Source: Shewanella morhuae (lineage in GTDB: Bacteria; Pseudomonadota; Gammaproteobacteria; Enterobacterales; Shewanellaceae). From it: 64,000 bases of DNA. Shown in pieces: positions 47,915-58,206 of this stretch. Under the pieces are notes generated by a model. It was not told the DNA's origin, did no database searches, and worked only from the letters and a program-made list of their open reading frames with translations. Every line of letters begins with the position of its first letter. The stretch's first letter is position 1. The stretch spans positions 62,001-126,000 of the forward strand of contig NZ_FTNN01000001.1 of NCBI RefSeq assembly GCF_900156405.1, given 5' to 3'. The translations under genes were made by a program, and so were the position numbers.

Positions 47915-49150
47915 ATGTCGACTAAAGTTACGGCAGAAGGCGTTACCGAGCGGCCGATTGAGCTCGCATCATCCCATGGCGCAATACTCGAGGCTCAGGC
48001 AAGCAGCGTGCTAAGCCACAGCACCGCCATCAATAGCACTTCAATCAGTAACATTAAGATTGCCAGCATTAACTTGTTTAACTTTATTGAGCCGCCTTTG
48101 GCGTACTACGATTTTGAAAATATCTATAGTCACGGTCAGTGGCAAAAAAAGTGCCAATGGCTGAGTGAGTTTTTAGCGCACCGTCAACCCGATATCATAG
48201 GGTTTCAAGAAGTCTTTAGCCCTGAACCACTAAAGCGTATCGCCAGTGAGCAAGGCCTAGTGCATTTTGTCGTAATCGATGAGCCAACGCAGGTCAGTGA
48301 TTACATTTATCGCAGCCCTGTGGTCGCGCTGGCATCACGTTATCCCATTATTGAGGTGAGCAGTGTTGAGCCAGACTCGCGCTTAGTGGCGGCGATGGGA
48401 TTGTCGAGTGAATTTGCTTTTAGTCGTAAGGTGCTGCGCGCAACGGTTGAAATGCCGTATATTGGTAAGTGTGACTATTATGTGGTGCACTTTAAGTCTA
48501 AGCGCGCAGGGCTTGCGCTCGAATCGAAACCTCTAGGGCAAGATGAGGGGGTAGGCAGCGCCTCTTGTATAAAACTGCATGCTGAAACCCAATTACTCAC
48601 CGAGCAAGCCTTAGGTCGCTGGGCGTCAACGATGCAGCGCGGCGCAGAAGCGGCATTACTATTTAATGGCATATTAGTACGCAGGCAAACGTCCAAGTAT
48701 CCCGTCATAGTGATGGGCGACTTTAATGATAGTCTCTCGATGGGCGCCTTAGATGCATTAACAATACAGGGCGATAGTATTCACAGCGGCGATGTGAAAG
48801 CTGCTGGATTAGGGCATTTGTCTGACGCCGCACTGGCCAGTGTATTCGCTCAATACCAGTTACAAGATGCTTACGAATTATTTGTTGAGGCGAATTTAAG
48901 GGATAATTTGCACAGTAATACGGCTTATTATAAAGAGCACAGGCCAGCGACGCATTACTATGGTCCTAAAGGCTCGGTGCTGGATTACATTTTATTATCG
49001 AGTGAGTTTGATGCCAGTCATGGCCGCAGCCTAGCTCAAGTCGTGGATTATCTAACCTGCGATAGACACTTAGTTAGACCTGAGTATGAGCGTGATGCTT
49101 ACAGTACGGATCATGCACCTGTAGTCGTATCTCTCGCACTTCGTCGATAA
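47915..49150 (+). CDS. endonuclease/exonuclease/phosphatase (EEP) family hydrolase
   Basis: A 411-aa metal-dependent hydrolase. The N-terminal 50 residues are low-complexity Ser/Ala-rich, without a clear signal peptide. The domain begins IASINLFNF, with the metal-binding Glu in GFQEVF, and continues to MGDFNDSL (catalytic Asp/Asn) and TDHAPVVV (catalytic His). Substrates of this fold range from DNA to phosphoinositides and sphingomyelin; none can be named here. I chose the ATG at 47915 (TTGAGGAG upstream) over one seven codons earlier. Confidence 0.8.
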   Translation: MSTKVTAEGVTERPIELASSHGAILEAQASSVLSHSTAINSTSISNIKIASINLFNFIEPPLAYYDFENIYSHGQWQKKCQWLSEFLAHRQPDIIGFQEVFSPEPLKRIASEQGLVHFVVIDEPTQVSDYIYRSPVVALASRYPIIEVSSVEPDSRLVAAMGLSSEFAFSRKVLRATVEMPYIGKCDYYVVHFKSKRAGLALESKPLGQDEGVGSASCIKLHAETQLLTEQALGRWASTMQRGAEAALLFNGILVRRQTSKYPVIVMGDFNDSLSMGALDALTIQGDSIHSGDVKAAGLGHLSDAALASVFAQYQLQDAYELFVEANLRDNLHSNTAYYKEHRPATHYYGPKGSVLDYILLSSEFDASHGRSLAQVVDYLTCDRHLVRPEYERDAYSTDHAPVVVSLALRR

Positions 49151-49286
49151 ATTATCCTAATACTGGGCATTATTATGGATATTTATCAAGTGGTTCACGC
49201 TTAGGTTGTGGCGCTAATTAGGCGCTAGCGCACGCAGTCGATGATATTGGCCAATTCTAACTTTTAAATCGAAATAGGCAGAATAA

Positions 49287-50558
<1,272 letters not shown>

Positions 50559-50600
50559 CCTAAATTTTTATAGGTCTTAGATTTAAAAATAGAACCATAA

Positions 50601-50640
50601 AAAAATGCCAGCCTCTTGTATAAAGTGGCTGGCATTTTTA
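50601..50640. terminator. bidirectional terminator between rlmI and rpiA
   Basis: A 13-bp stem AAAAATGCCAGCC / GGCTGGCATTTTT between convergent genes. Confidence 0.93.
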
Positions 50641-50682
50641 TATCAATGCCTTATGGCTGTGATGCAATAATTAAGGCTGAAC

Positions 50683-51345
50683 TTATTTGGCAGTAAAGGT
50701 TTTTACGCCATCAGGCGTACCCACTAACAACACATCGGCGCCACGATTGGCGAACAGACCGTTAGTTACTACACCAACTATCTGATTGATCTGCTTCTCT
50801 AATTCCTTAGGGTTAAGAATTTTCATGTTGTAAACGTCGAGGATAATGTTGCCGTTATCAGTCACCACACCTTCACGATACACAGGATCACCACCAAGCT
50901 TAACAAGCTGGCGCGCCACGTAAGAGCGAGCCATAGGAATGACTTCAATCGGCAGTGGGAACTCACCTAAAATGTCGACTTGCTTAGTGTTATCAACGAT
51001 ACAGATAAACTTTTCAGCCACAGCAGAAACAATTTTCTCGCGTGTTAATGCAGCGCCGCCGCCTTTGATCATATCCATATGGTCGTTGATTTCATCCGCA
51101 CCATCCACATAGACAGATAAACGATCAACGCTGTTTAAGTCGTAAACAGGAATACCCAGCGCTTTCATTTTCTGTGTTGATGCCTCAGAACTTGAGACAG
51201 CACCTTCGATATCGGCTTTCATGGTCGCTAATGCATCAATAAAGTGATTCACGGTCGAACCCGTACCAACACCAACAATACTGTCTTTTTCAACGTACTT
51301 GAGTGCGGCCCAAGCGGCTGCTTTTTTCATTTCATCTTGAGTCAT
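50683..51345 (-). CDS. rpiA: ribose-5-phosphate isomerase A
   Basis: A 220-aa pentose-phosphate enzyme interconverting ribose 5-phosphate and ribulose 5-phosphate. Signatures are [15 protein letters not shown] (phosphate loop), DGADEIN (catalytic Asp) and [11 protein letters not shown] (catalytic Glu/Lys region). I chose the ATG at 51345, with AGGA seven bases upstream, over one seven codons earlier; the length then matches E. coli RpiA (219 aa). Confidence 0.95.
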   Translation of the reverse strand: MTQDEMKKAAAWAALKYVEKDSIVGVGTGSTVNHFIDALATMKADIEGAVSSSEASTQKMKALGIPVYDLNSVDRLSVYVDGADEINDHMDMIKGGGAALTREKIVSAVAEKFICIVDNTKQVDILGEFPLPIEVIPMARSYVARQLVKLGGDPVYREGVVTDNGNIILDVYNMKILNPKELEKQINQIVGVVTNGLFANRGADVLLVGTPDGVKTFTAK

Positions 51346-51596
51346 GTTGACATCCTGTAACGGCAAATGAGTAAAAAATTCTACGCATTAGTATACGCTT
51401 TTTCGACAACAATGCGCCGTAATTACATTGCTGATGTGATCTTGCTTACGCGCTTTTTGATAAGCGAAAGGAGTACCGATAATCTAAGTAACTTAGGCAG
51501 TTAAGTTAGAAAGCATTTCGCTATACGTCATTAATCTAACTAAGCTACTATGGCAAAAGTAGAATGATTTATCGATGATGCATAGAGGGATTTACT

Positions 51597-52532
51597 ATGG
51601 CAGGCGCGAGTTTATTAACCTTACTTGACGATATCGCATCGATTTTAGATGACGTTGCATTAATGAGTAAAATGGCGGCAAAGAAAACTGCGGGAGTGCT
51701 TGGGGATGATTTAGCCCTTAATGCACAGCAAGTCACCGGCGTCAGCGCCGAGCGCGAATTGCCGGTAGTTTGGGCTGTGGCTAAGGGATCGTTTCGTAAT
51801 AAATGTATTTTAGTACCCGCAGCCATGTTGATTAGTGCTTTTATTCCTTGGGCTGTCACGCCGCTATTAATGTTCGGCGGGCTGTTCTTGTGTTTCGAAG
51901 GATTTGAGAAACTGCATCACAGCTATAGCCATAAAAAAGGTCAGCAACACAGCGAAACACAACAAAGCAATGAGCTACCCGACATCAAAGATTTAGCTGC
52001 CTACGAGGCTGAAAAAGTCAAAGGTGCGATTCGTACCGACTTTGTATTATCCGCTGAGATTATCGCCATTACCTTAGGCATAGTGGCGGACAAATCTCTA
52101 TCAACGCAGTTTTTTACCTTAGCGGTGATTGGCATCATTATGACTATTGGCGTGTATGGTTTAGTGGCAGCAATTGTCAAAATGGACGATGCAGGCTTGT
52201 ATCTGAGCCAACGTCAAGGCGACTCAGCATTAACGCAAATAAACCGTAAACTGGGCTTAGGCCTATTGAGTGCAGCGCCTTTATTGATGAAAAGTTTAAC
52301 TGTTATTGGCACTGCGGCCATGTTTATGGTGGGTGGCGGTATTTTAACCCACGGTTTGCACTCGGTGGCTGAGCAAATTCAGCACGCTGAGCAAGTAGTC
52401 GCAACGATTGATATTGTAGGGCCAGTGCTTGCCCTGCTGACACCCACTGTGCTCAATGGCTTGTTTGGTGTGCTTGCTGGCGCTGTAGCGCTCGCGGTGA
52501 TGACTGGCTTACAGAAACTCCGCAGCAAGTGA
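51597..52532 (+). CDS. DUF808 / YedI-like inner-membrane protein
   Basis: A 311-aa membrane protein with about six to seven hydrophobic segments. The N-terminal LLTLLDDIASILDDVALMSKMAAKKTAGVLGDDLALNAQQVTG region matches the DUF808 start, and a hydrophilic loop (KKGQQHSETQQSNELPDIK) lies near 125-145. The family's function is unknown. The ATG at 51597 follows AGAGGGATTTACT. It is a single gene. Confidence 0.82.
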   Translation: MAGASLLTLLDDIASILDDVALMSKMAAKKTAGVLGDDLALNAQQVTGVSAERELPVVWAVAKGSFRNKCILVPAAMLISAFIPWAVTPLLMFGGLFLCFEGFEKLHHSYSHKKGQQHSETQQSNELPDIKDLAAYEAEKVKGAIRTDFVLSAEIIAITLGIVADKSLSTQFFTLAVIGIIMTIGVYGLVAAIVKMDDAGLYLSQRQGDSALTQINRKLGLGLLSAAPLLMKSLTVIGTAAMFMVGGGILTHGLHSVAEQIQHAEQVVATIDIVGPVLALLTPTVLNGLFGVLAGAVALAVMTGLQKLRSK

Positions 52533-52580
52533 GGTGCGCGTATTGGTAATTAGGGATTGGCTGAACAAGGAAGGGCGACG

Positions 52581-53525
52581 ATGAAGTTAATGAGGCACTG
52601 TATTTCTTCAAGTAAGCTGGCATGGTTACGTAAAGAATTTGGTCAAGATACTGACGGGCTGATTGCGGCAATGGATGCGGCAGGCTCTGCTTATCTGGAT
52701 AAGCTTAATACTTCGGCAGAATCAATAGAATATGAAGCGTTAGAAACTCAGAAGGGTATAGCAAAGACTAAAAGCAGTGTTAACGTTAACCCACAACTGC
52801 AAGCGCAGCGTAAGTTAGCCTATTTATGGTTGCAACAGCGTATTGCTTTAACCACTCGTATCGATGATGCAGAGCTTGTGGCATTAGCGGACTTTGAATT
52901 GCAACATATCCACATTGAAGTGGTGCAGCCATCGGGGTTCGATGTAGTTGTTGCGCGATTACAGGCTGAGCAAATCTTGGGTTTTGATACTGAAACCCGC
53001 GCTAGCTTTGAGCGTGGTGTGCAATATCCTTTAAGCCTTATCCAAATCGCCACAATGGATGCTTGTTATTTATTTCAACATGCCATTTTAGGTGAGCAAT
53101 TCACTCAGTTAAAAACCGTATTGGAAGATGAAAACATACTCAAAGTCGGGATTGGTTTACGCAGTGATTCGCAAGCATTCAAGCAGCAATGGGGTATCAG
53201 TGTTGCTTCAACGTTAGATTTAAACTGGGCATTGGCGCAACTTGGTGCGGAGAAAGAAATGGGAACGCGCCAGCTGGTGGCGACTCTGCTTGGGAGGCGT
53301 ATCGATAAGCCGAAAAAAATTACCCTATCGAATTGGCAGCATGTACCTTTATCTGGCGCGCAAATCGATTATGCCGCCGCCGATGCCTTAGCGGCACTCC
53401 TGTGTTTCAATGCATTAATCACTCAGCTGACACCCTTTTACCATGCCGCTAGCGGTACAAATACCGCGCCGTTAATTCCTTCAAACTTGATGATACTATT
53501 GGCGAAATATATTAAAAATGTGTAA
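52581..53525 (+). CDS. RNase D-like 3'-5' exonuclease (DEDDy)
   Basis: A 314-aa protein with a DEDD exonuclease domain (about 125-310). Exo I is FDTETRASF (D, E); Exo II is KVGIGLRSDSQAF (D); Exo III is IDYAAADALAALL (Y and D). It lacks the HRDC domains of true RNase D, so it is an RNase D-like paralogue. The N-terminal 120 residues contain a basic helical region of unknown role. The ATG at 52581 has AAGGAAGGG upstream. Confidence 0.82.
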   Translation: MKLMRHCISSSKLAWLRKEFGQDTDGLIAAMDAAGSAYLDKLNTSAESIEYEALETQKGIAKTKSSVNVNPQLQAQRKLAYLWLQQRIALTTRIDDAELVALADFELQHIHIEVVQPSGFDVVVARLQAEQILGFDTETRASFERGVQYPLSLIQIATMDACYLFQHAILGEQFTQLKTVLEDENILKVGIGLRSDSQAFKQQWGISVASTLDLNWALAQLGAEKEMGTRQLVATLLGRRIDKPKKITLSNWQHVPLSGAQIDYAAADALAALLCFNALITQLTPFYHAASGTNTAPLIPSNLMILLAKYIKNV

Positions 53526-53651
53526 TCAGGTGCAGGCTAAAAGTACGATTAACGTTAAAATAACGCCTTAGCAATCAGATATTTGCACTTAGGTTTGTTT
53601 ATCAGTTTGAACGCTGTGTTACTTGGTAAAATCGCTAAAAAGGAAAACGGG

Positions 53652-54584
53652 ATGTTAGATGCTATTTGTGAGCTCGAAACCGAGGAACATTTAACAGCGA
53701 GAACCACTTACAGTGTTTTTAAGTTTCAACAATTGCCCGATGATGATATCGAACGTTTACGGCAATGGCTCATTTGCCCTGCGTGCGGTGGTAAAGCGTA
53801 TTTTCGTAAAGCGTCAAAAGATGGCAAAGCCGCTTGTTTTGGCTCGCGCTATCACCAAGCCGACTGCATTGAATTTAAACCCTCGGCGCAAAAATCCCGC
53901 GAGGAGCAAGGTGCCATCGAAGTGCATCAGCAGTTGGTGGACGCCGATGCTTTAATGATTGATTTTAGTCGCAAGCCCCGCCGTCATTCTTTGGCAAACA
54001 AAGCCGCACCAACGTCTAAGTCATCTTCTATATCTAAGTCATCTTCTATATCTGAGTCATCACAAGTATCAGTTGCATTGCCAGCGGGCGCTCAAGTGCA
54101 AGAGTTGAGAACAGACTATCAAGTTAATGCTGCGGCACACACAACCGAAAAACGGTTGGCAAGCCAAGGGCTTGAAAAGTTACTGCACAGTTTATTACGA
54201 GGCACTGACTTGGCGAAATCTAACCTTTGGGTATACACCGATAGCGAACGTAAATATCGTTGGCGGGCGAAGAATTTATTCGTGAATTTTGCCGATGCTG
54301 ATCCGCTCGATAACAAACCTCACCTATATTGGGGCACAATATCCCATACAGACAAGGCCATGGACTGGCTTAATCCTGCTGACAGTAAAGATATCGGTAT
54401 TCCTATCGATGGGATAAAACAGCCTTTATGGGCACAATTTGAAATAGAAGATAAACGCTGCCTTGAAGGTGCGGGTTTGATTTTATTTGGAAAATGTTTT
54501 TGGAATAAAGACAAGACCCGCAAAATTATTCAGCTATGGAATAATGACTTGCAGCGAATTTTTATCTCGAAACTAGAAGATTAG
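53652..54584 (+). CDS. hypothetical protein with N-terminal zinc-ribbon-like motif
   Basis: A 310-aa protein starting MLDAICELETEEH; AAAAGGAAAACGGG lies before the ATG. Near residues 42-75, CPACGGKAYF followed by two further cysteines (ACFGS, ADCIEF) suggests a zinc-binding module. A serine-rich linker (about 120-150) contains a twofold in-frame repeat SKSSSI. The C-terminal domain (about 180-310) is conserved-looking, aromatic-rich (LWVYTDSERKYRW, LIFGKCFW-like), and has no family I can name. It follows the exonuclease gene by about 125 nt. A nucleic-acid role is possible but is inference. Confidence 0.7.
   Translation: MLDAICELETEEHLTARTTYSVFKFQQLPDDDIERLRQWLICPACGGKAYFRKASKDGKAACFGSRYHQADCIEFKPSAQKSREEQGAIEVHQQLVDADALMIDFSRKPRRHSLANKAAPTSKSSSISKSSSISESSQVSVALPAGAQVQELRTDYQVNAAAHTTEKRLASQGLEKLLHSLLRGTDLAKSNLWVYTDSERKYRWRAKNLFVNFADADPLDNKPHLYWGTISHTDKAMDWLNPADSKDIGIPIDGIKQPLWAQFEIEDKRCLEGAGLILFGKCFWNKDKTRKIIQLWNNDLQRIFISKLED
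54015..54062 (+). repeat. 18-bp tandem repeat inside the hypothetical gene
   Basis: Two exact copies of TCTAAGTCATCTTCTATA, then a partial third copy with one change. It encodes SKSSSI twice, then SESS. The unit is a multiple of 3, so copy-number change keeps the frame and alters only linker length. Confidence 0.85.
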
Positions 54585-54693
54585 CTTTGGGCTGGAACTA
54601 AAATTCGGGCGAAAAAGGGGCTATTCCCGACGTATAAAACGTCACAGTAAAAGTCCCTATCTATTTTATTACTCATAACGCTGATTAAAGTGT

Positions 54694-55032
54694 TTACTTG
54701 CCGCAGCACTTCTTGAATTTTTGACCGCTACCACAAGCGCAAGGCTCGTTACGGTTTGGTTTTTTCTCAACCGTCATCGCTTTAGGCTTATTCAGTAATC
54801 CTTCTAACTCAAGGATATCTTCAGCAACGTCGGCATTGACTTCGATATTAGCAAACAGTTGGTGCTCGGCAACCAGAGCGGCGACTTCGAGTTTACGCGC
54901 TTCATCGGCAACGATTAATTGCAGAGGTAAGGCTTCAGTACCCGGTTTAGCGGCACGCTTAGTGTTGTAGCCAAAGCTCTCGTGTTTTGGTTTAGGTGTT
55001 TTACGACCTTTGAAGAAAAATTTATCAGACAT
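54694..55032 (-). CDS. SEC-C metal-binding motif protein (PBPRA1643 family)
   Basis: A 112-aa protein. The N-terminus [31 protein letters not shown] is characteristic of this small family. The C-terminus is a SEC-C zinc motif, [16 protein letters not shown], like that of SecA. The central region is acidic. It may bind zinc and a ribosome or SecB-like partner by analogy, but the function is not established. It is a single gene. Confidence 0.85.
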   Translation of the reverse strand: MSDKFFFKGRKTPKPKHESFGYNTKRAAKPGTEALPLQLIVADEARKLEVAALVAEHQLFANIEVNADVAEDILELEGLLNKPKAMTVEKKPNRNEPCACGSGQKFKKCCGK

Positions 55033-55327
55033 GATGGTTCCGTCGAGCAGTGTATGAAATTGATGATGCTTATACTATAAAACGTCGATGTTATAAATCG
55101 AACTCAGCATTTTTTTCGATAAATACGCATCTTTAGCCACTAAATAGACGAAGAAGACCTTATTTGAACAATCGATTGAGATAAAATACGATCGTTAACT
55201 GCCGCTACCACTGAGATATTACACACTTTAAGTGACGGCTTTTTAATCTCAATGGCAGTAAAATCAACAGTCATGGCCGGACTTGTTTGAAAAACCTGCA
55301 GTTAATGAGCTTTGTCTTAAAAAGTAC

Positions 55328-55356
55328 TTTACCTTTGGAAGTGATTTTTGCATAAT
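55328..55356 (+). promoter_or_regulatory. promoter of tRNA-Trp
   Basis: -35 TTTACC, 17-nt spacer, -10 CATAAT, then a GC-rich discriminator GCGTCTCG. This is the layout of a stringently controlled stable-RNA promoter. The 337-bp gap upstream (55033-55369) shows no gene. Confidence 0.65.
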
Positions 55357-55369
55357 GCGTCTCGTCAAC

Positions 55370-55446
55370 AGGGGTGTAGCTCCAATTGGTAGAGCGGCGG
55401 TCTCCAAAACCGCATGTTGTGAGTTCGAGTCTCCCCACCCCTGCCA
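55370..55446 (+). tRNA. tRNA-Trp (anticodon CCA)
   Basis: 77 nt with encoded CCA. The acceptor stem AGGGGTG / CACCCCT is 7 bp, with discriminator G. The D arm is GCTC / GAGC; the anticodon stem GCGGT / ACCGC has loop CTCCAAA (CCA). The T loop is TTCGAGT. The T stem GTGAG / CTCCC contains one U-C mismatch. Confidence 0.97.
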
Positions 55447-55454
55447 AATAAAAC

Positions 55455-55490
55455 AACGGCTTGCATAGAAATATGCGAGCCGTTTTATTT
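55455..55490 (+). terminator. intrinsic terminator after tRNA-Trp
   Basis: Stem AACGGCTTGCAT / ATGCGAGCCGTT with one mismatch, then TTATTTT. The segment from here to 55670 shows no clear operator; a Fur or Zur box was looked for and not found. Confidence 0.82.
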
Positions 55491-55670
55491 TATCTGCTAT
55501 TTAGCTTTAATATATTCTGCACTATCCCTATTAATCGTAGTTATCAGCTTATCTCACAACCCATTGATACCTCTTGTAACATTTAAGCCCTACGGCTTAG
55601 GTAAATCGGTTTGCAACTTTAGTTGTGCTTAACATACAATCGCCTGCCAAATGAGTTGAGGAAGTATGGT

Positions 55671-55961
55671 TTGAATAGTGTGATGCAAACAAGACGCACC
55701 TTAGCGATATGGCTTGCCGCCATGTTGGTGCTATTGTCTGTGGCCATTGCTGTTCACAGTATTTCCCATGTTCATGAAGACCCTAAGTCCCATTGTTCAC
55801 TGTGCTTACATCAGCACCAGTTGCAACATGCGATAACCAGTACTTCCTTTTATTTTCCACTGGCTCAGCAGAGTTATATCTCGGTTGAGTTCCAAGCTAT
55901 TTCCTTTAAGCGACCTTTTAGTCGTTTCTTCAATAGTCGCGCTCCGCCCATAACAGCATAA
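55671..55961 (+). CDS. small His/Cys-rich DUF2946-like protein, possible metal (zinc) chaperone
   Basis: A 96-aa protein with an N-terminal membrane helix or signal (about 10-26) followed by a cluster of metal-binding residues: HSISHVHEDPKSHCSLCLHQHQLQHA. I use TTG at 55671 because GAGGAAG lies 6 nt upstream; an ATG four codons later is possible. It resembles short proteins annotated as zinc-uptake chaperones in Shewanella, usually found next to TonB receptors, as here. A role in handing a metal to, or sensing it for, the receptor encoded downstream is inference. Confidence 0.6.
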   Translation: MNSVMQTRRTLAIWLAAMLVLLSVAIAVHSISHVHEDPKSHCSLCLHQHQLQHAITSTSFYFPLAQQSYISVEFQAISFKRPFSRFFNSRAPPITA

Positions 55962-56046
55962 GTTACTGTTTATTCAATTTATGTTAATTAACTTTGAGCG
56001 CCTTGGCTTAGCTAAGGCGTCGATGCTGTTTATTTTCGGAGTGAAA

Positions 56047-58206
56047 ATGACCTCTTTTTATATTCCCAAGCGCGCTGCGCTGTTGTTGGGCGCTTTGTTT
56101 GCGCTCAATCCTATCTCAATGCTGCTAGCCTCAGAGAGCAGTCAATCGAGTGATCTAGCTCTTAATGCAGCTAGTGATACAGACATTGAACGTCTAAGTA
56201 TCCACTACCGCCAAGCGTACCGTGGCAATGTATCCTCAACTGAGCTTCCCCAAGCGATAAGTGTGTTAGACGAGCAACTGATAAAAGATGCGGGGCTGAC
56301 GCGGTTTCAGGATGTACTGGATTATTCCGCCAGTGTGGCGCGGCAAAACAATGGCGGCGGTTTATGGGATAGCTTTTCCCTGCGCGGTTTTCCGGGCAAC
56401 GAAAACATGCCATCGGGCTATTTAATCAATGGCTTTAATGGTGGCCGAGGTTTTAGTGGACATAGGGATTTATCGAATGTGGCCTATGTTGAGATTTTAA
56501 AAGGCCCAGGTTCGGCGCTTTATGGCCGCTCTGAGCCCGGCGGTACAGTCAATATTGTGACTAAGAAACCTCAATATGAAACCAGCGGTTATTTAAAGGC
56601 ATCGGCAGGAAGTTTCGATCAATATCGTTTAGAAGGGGATGTGACTTCAGGTTTGACCGACAACTTGGCATTTCGGATTAATGGCGCGTGGCAGGAATAC
56701 GATAGTTTTCGCGATTATGTGTTCAGCGATAAAAAAATTATCACGCCGTCAGTGCGTTGGCAGATTTCAGATAAAGCTTCGTTACTTTATGAAATGGAAT
56801 ACCTCAAGCAAGAACAGTTATTCGATCGCGGCATTATTGTGCTCAACAACGATATCAATACTGTGCCACGCTCGCGTTATTTAGGTGAGCCCAATGATGG
56901 CGCAACTGTGGTCAATGCCACTGGGCACCAGCTGACCTATGACTATGCATTAAATGATGATTGGTCATTAACCGCGGGCTACAACTATCGCGATTCTAGC
57001 TTGAAGGGCTATTCGTCCGATGCTGAGTTGGCAAAGGGGCGGCAATCACTATTTGATGATGGTCGCACACTTACCAGACAGCACAGATATCGCGATTATG
57101 CCTCCGAGGATAATTCACTGCGTCTAGAGTTAAGTGGCCATGTGGATACTGGCTTTATTCGCCACAATTTGCTGCTCAGCGCCGATACCTATCACTACAG
57201 TTTAAAAACGGGATTGTATCGCTATCGCGGCCAAAAGGGCGAATACGCTATCGATATTTATGCGCCGCAATATGGCGGACCTCAGCCAGAGGTGAGTTTA
57301 CTGTATGAGAATAATGAAACCCAAAAGGCGTGGGGTACATACCTGCAAGATCAAATGGATCTCACTGAAAAGTGGAAATTGCACTTAGGGTTAAGGTTTG
57401 ATCGCTATCAGCAAGATATTAGTGAAGTTGTAAAAAATACCCTATCAGAGCAAGCCGATAGTAGGGTTAGTCCTAAAGTCGGTCTGGTGTATTTATGGTC
57501 CGATGCCTTAAGTTTCTATAGTTCTTACTCTGAAGGTTTTTCGCCGCTTTCGGGAACCGATTTTGCGGGGCAGCCCTTCGAAGCCGAAGAGAGCAAGTCG
57601 GTTGAACTAGGCATGAAGTTTCATCGTACTTGGCTAAATGATCTGGCTGTGAATGGCAGCTTGGCGGTGTTCGATGCGCAAAAGAGCAATATTTTGACCT
57701 CAGATCCGCTTAATGTTGGTTTTTCTGCCACTTTGGGTAAAGCAAAAAGCAGCGGCGTTGAACTCGATTTAGTCGCCGAGCTGACGGAGGCTTTGCAAGC
57801 CAAATTATCCTACGCCTACCTTAATACTCGCACCGCTAATGACAGCTTGAATCCCGACTGGGGCGTGCTTATTCCTGCGGGAAGTCCACTGGTTAATGTG
57901 CCAAAACATACTGCGAGTGTAATGCTGAAGCAGGATTTGAATGCATTTTCTATTGATGGGAATGCAGGGTTTAGCTGGCGTTATGTGGATTCACGCCTTG
58001 GTGATTCTGCCGATCCGAGTTTCCAATTACCGTCCTATCAGCTGCTTGGGGTGTTTATGAATACGCACCTGAGCGATAACTTCATCCTTGGTGTCAATCT
58101 GGACAACTTATTGGATGAGCATTATATCGCCAGCAGTTACTCGGCGCTTTGGGCGGTGCCAGGTGAGCCACGTAACATCAGAGTGAGTATCAGCTATGAG
58201 TTCTAA
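56047..58206 (+). CDS. TonB-dependent siderophore-type receptor
   Basis: A 719-aa outer-membrane protein. I chose the ATG at 56047 (CGGAG upstream), which starts a clear signal peptide (to about residue 29). There is no STN signalling domain. The plug domain (about 55-165) has PQAISVLDEQLI, LRGFPGNENMPSGYLING and the receptor-typical YVEILKGPGSALYGRSEPGGTVNIVTKKP. The C-terminal barrel ends in VRSISYEF-like aromatic F. The plug is close to the ferri-siderophore class (FpvA/FhuE-like). The ligand is unknown. The next gene overlaps its end by 11 nt. Confidence 0.88.
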   Translation: MTSFYIPKRAALLLGALFALNPISMLLASESSQSSDLALNAASDTDIERLSIHYRQAYRGNVSSTELPQAISVLDEQLIKDAGLTRFQDVLDYSASVARQNNGGGLWDSFSLRGFPGNENMPSGYLINGFNGGRGFSGHRDLSNVAYVEILKGPGSALYGRSEPGGTVNIVTKKPQYETSGYLKASAGSFDQYRLEGDVTSGLTDNLAFRINGAWQEYDSFRDYVFSDKKIITPSVRWQISDKASLLYEMEYLKQEQLFDRGIIVLNNDINTVPRSRYLGEPNDGATVVNATGHQLTYDYALNDDWSLTAGYNYRDSSLKGYSSDAELAKGRQSLFDDGRTLTRQHRYRDYASEDNSLRLELSGHVDTGFIRHNLLLSADTYHYSLKTGLYRYRGQKGEYAIDIYAPQYGGPQPEVSLLYENNETQKAWGTYLQDQMDLTEKWKLHLGLRFDRYQQDISEVVKNTLSEQADSRVSPKVGLVYLWSDALSFYSSYSEGFSPLSGTDFAGQPFEAEESKSVELGMKFHRTWLNDLAVNGSLAVFDAQKSNILTSDPLNVGFSATLGKAKSSGVELDLVAELTEALQAKLSYAYLNTRTANDSLNPDWGVLIPAGSPLVNVPKHTASVMLKQDLNAFSIDGNAGFSWRYVDSRLGDSADPSFQLPSYQLLGVFMNTHLSDNFILGVNLDNLLDEHYIASSYSALWAVPGEPRNIRVSISYEF

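Noticed and set aside
55447-55670. Fur or Zur operator before the metal-binding protein and TonB receptor
   Set aside because: Looked for 7-1-7 Fur dyads and a TGTAATGTTATAACATTACA-like site; only scattered partial matches were present.
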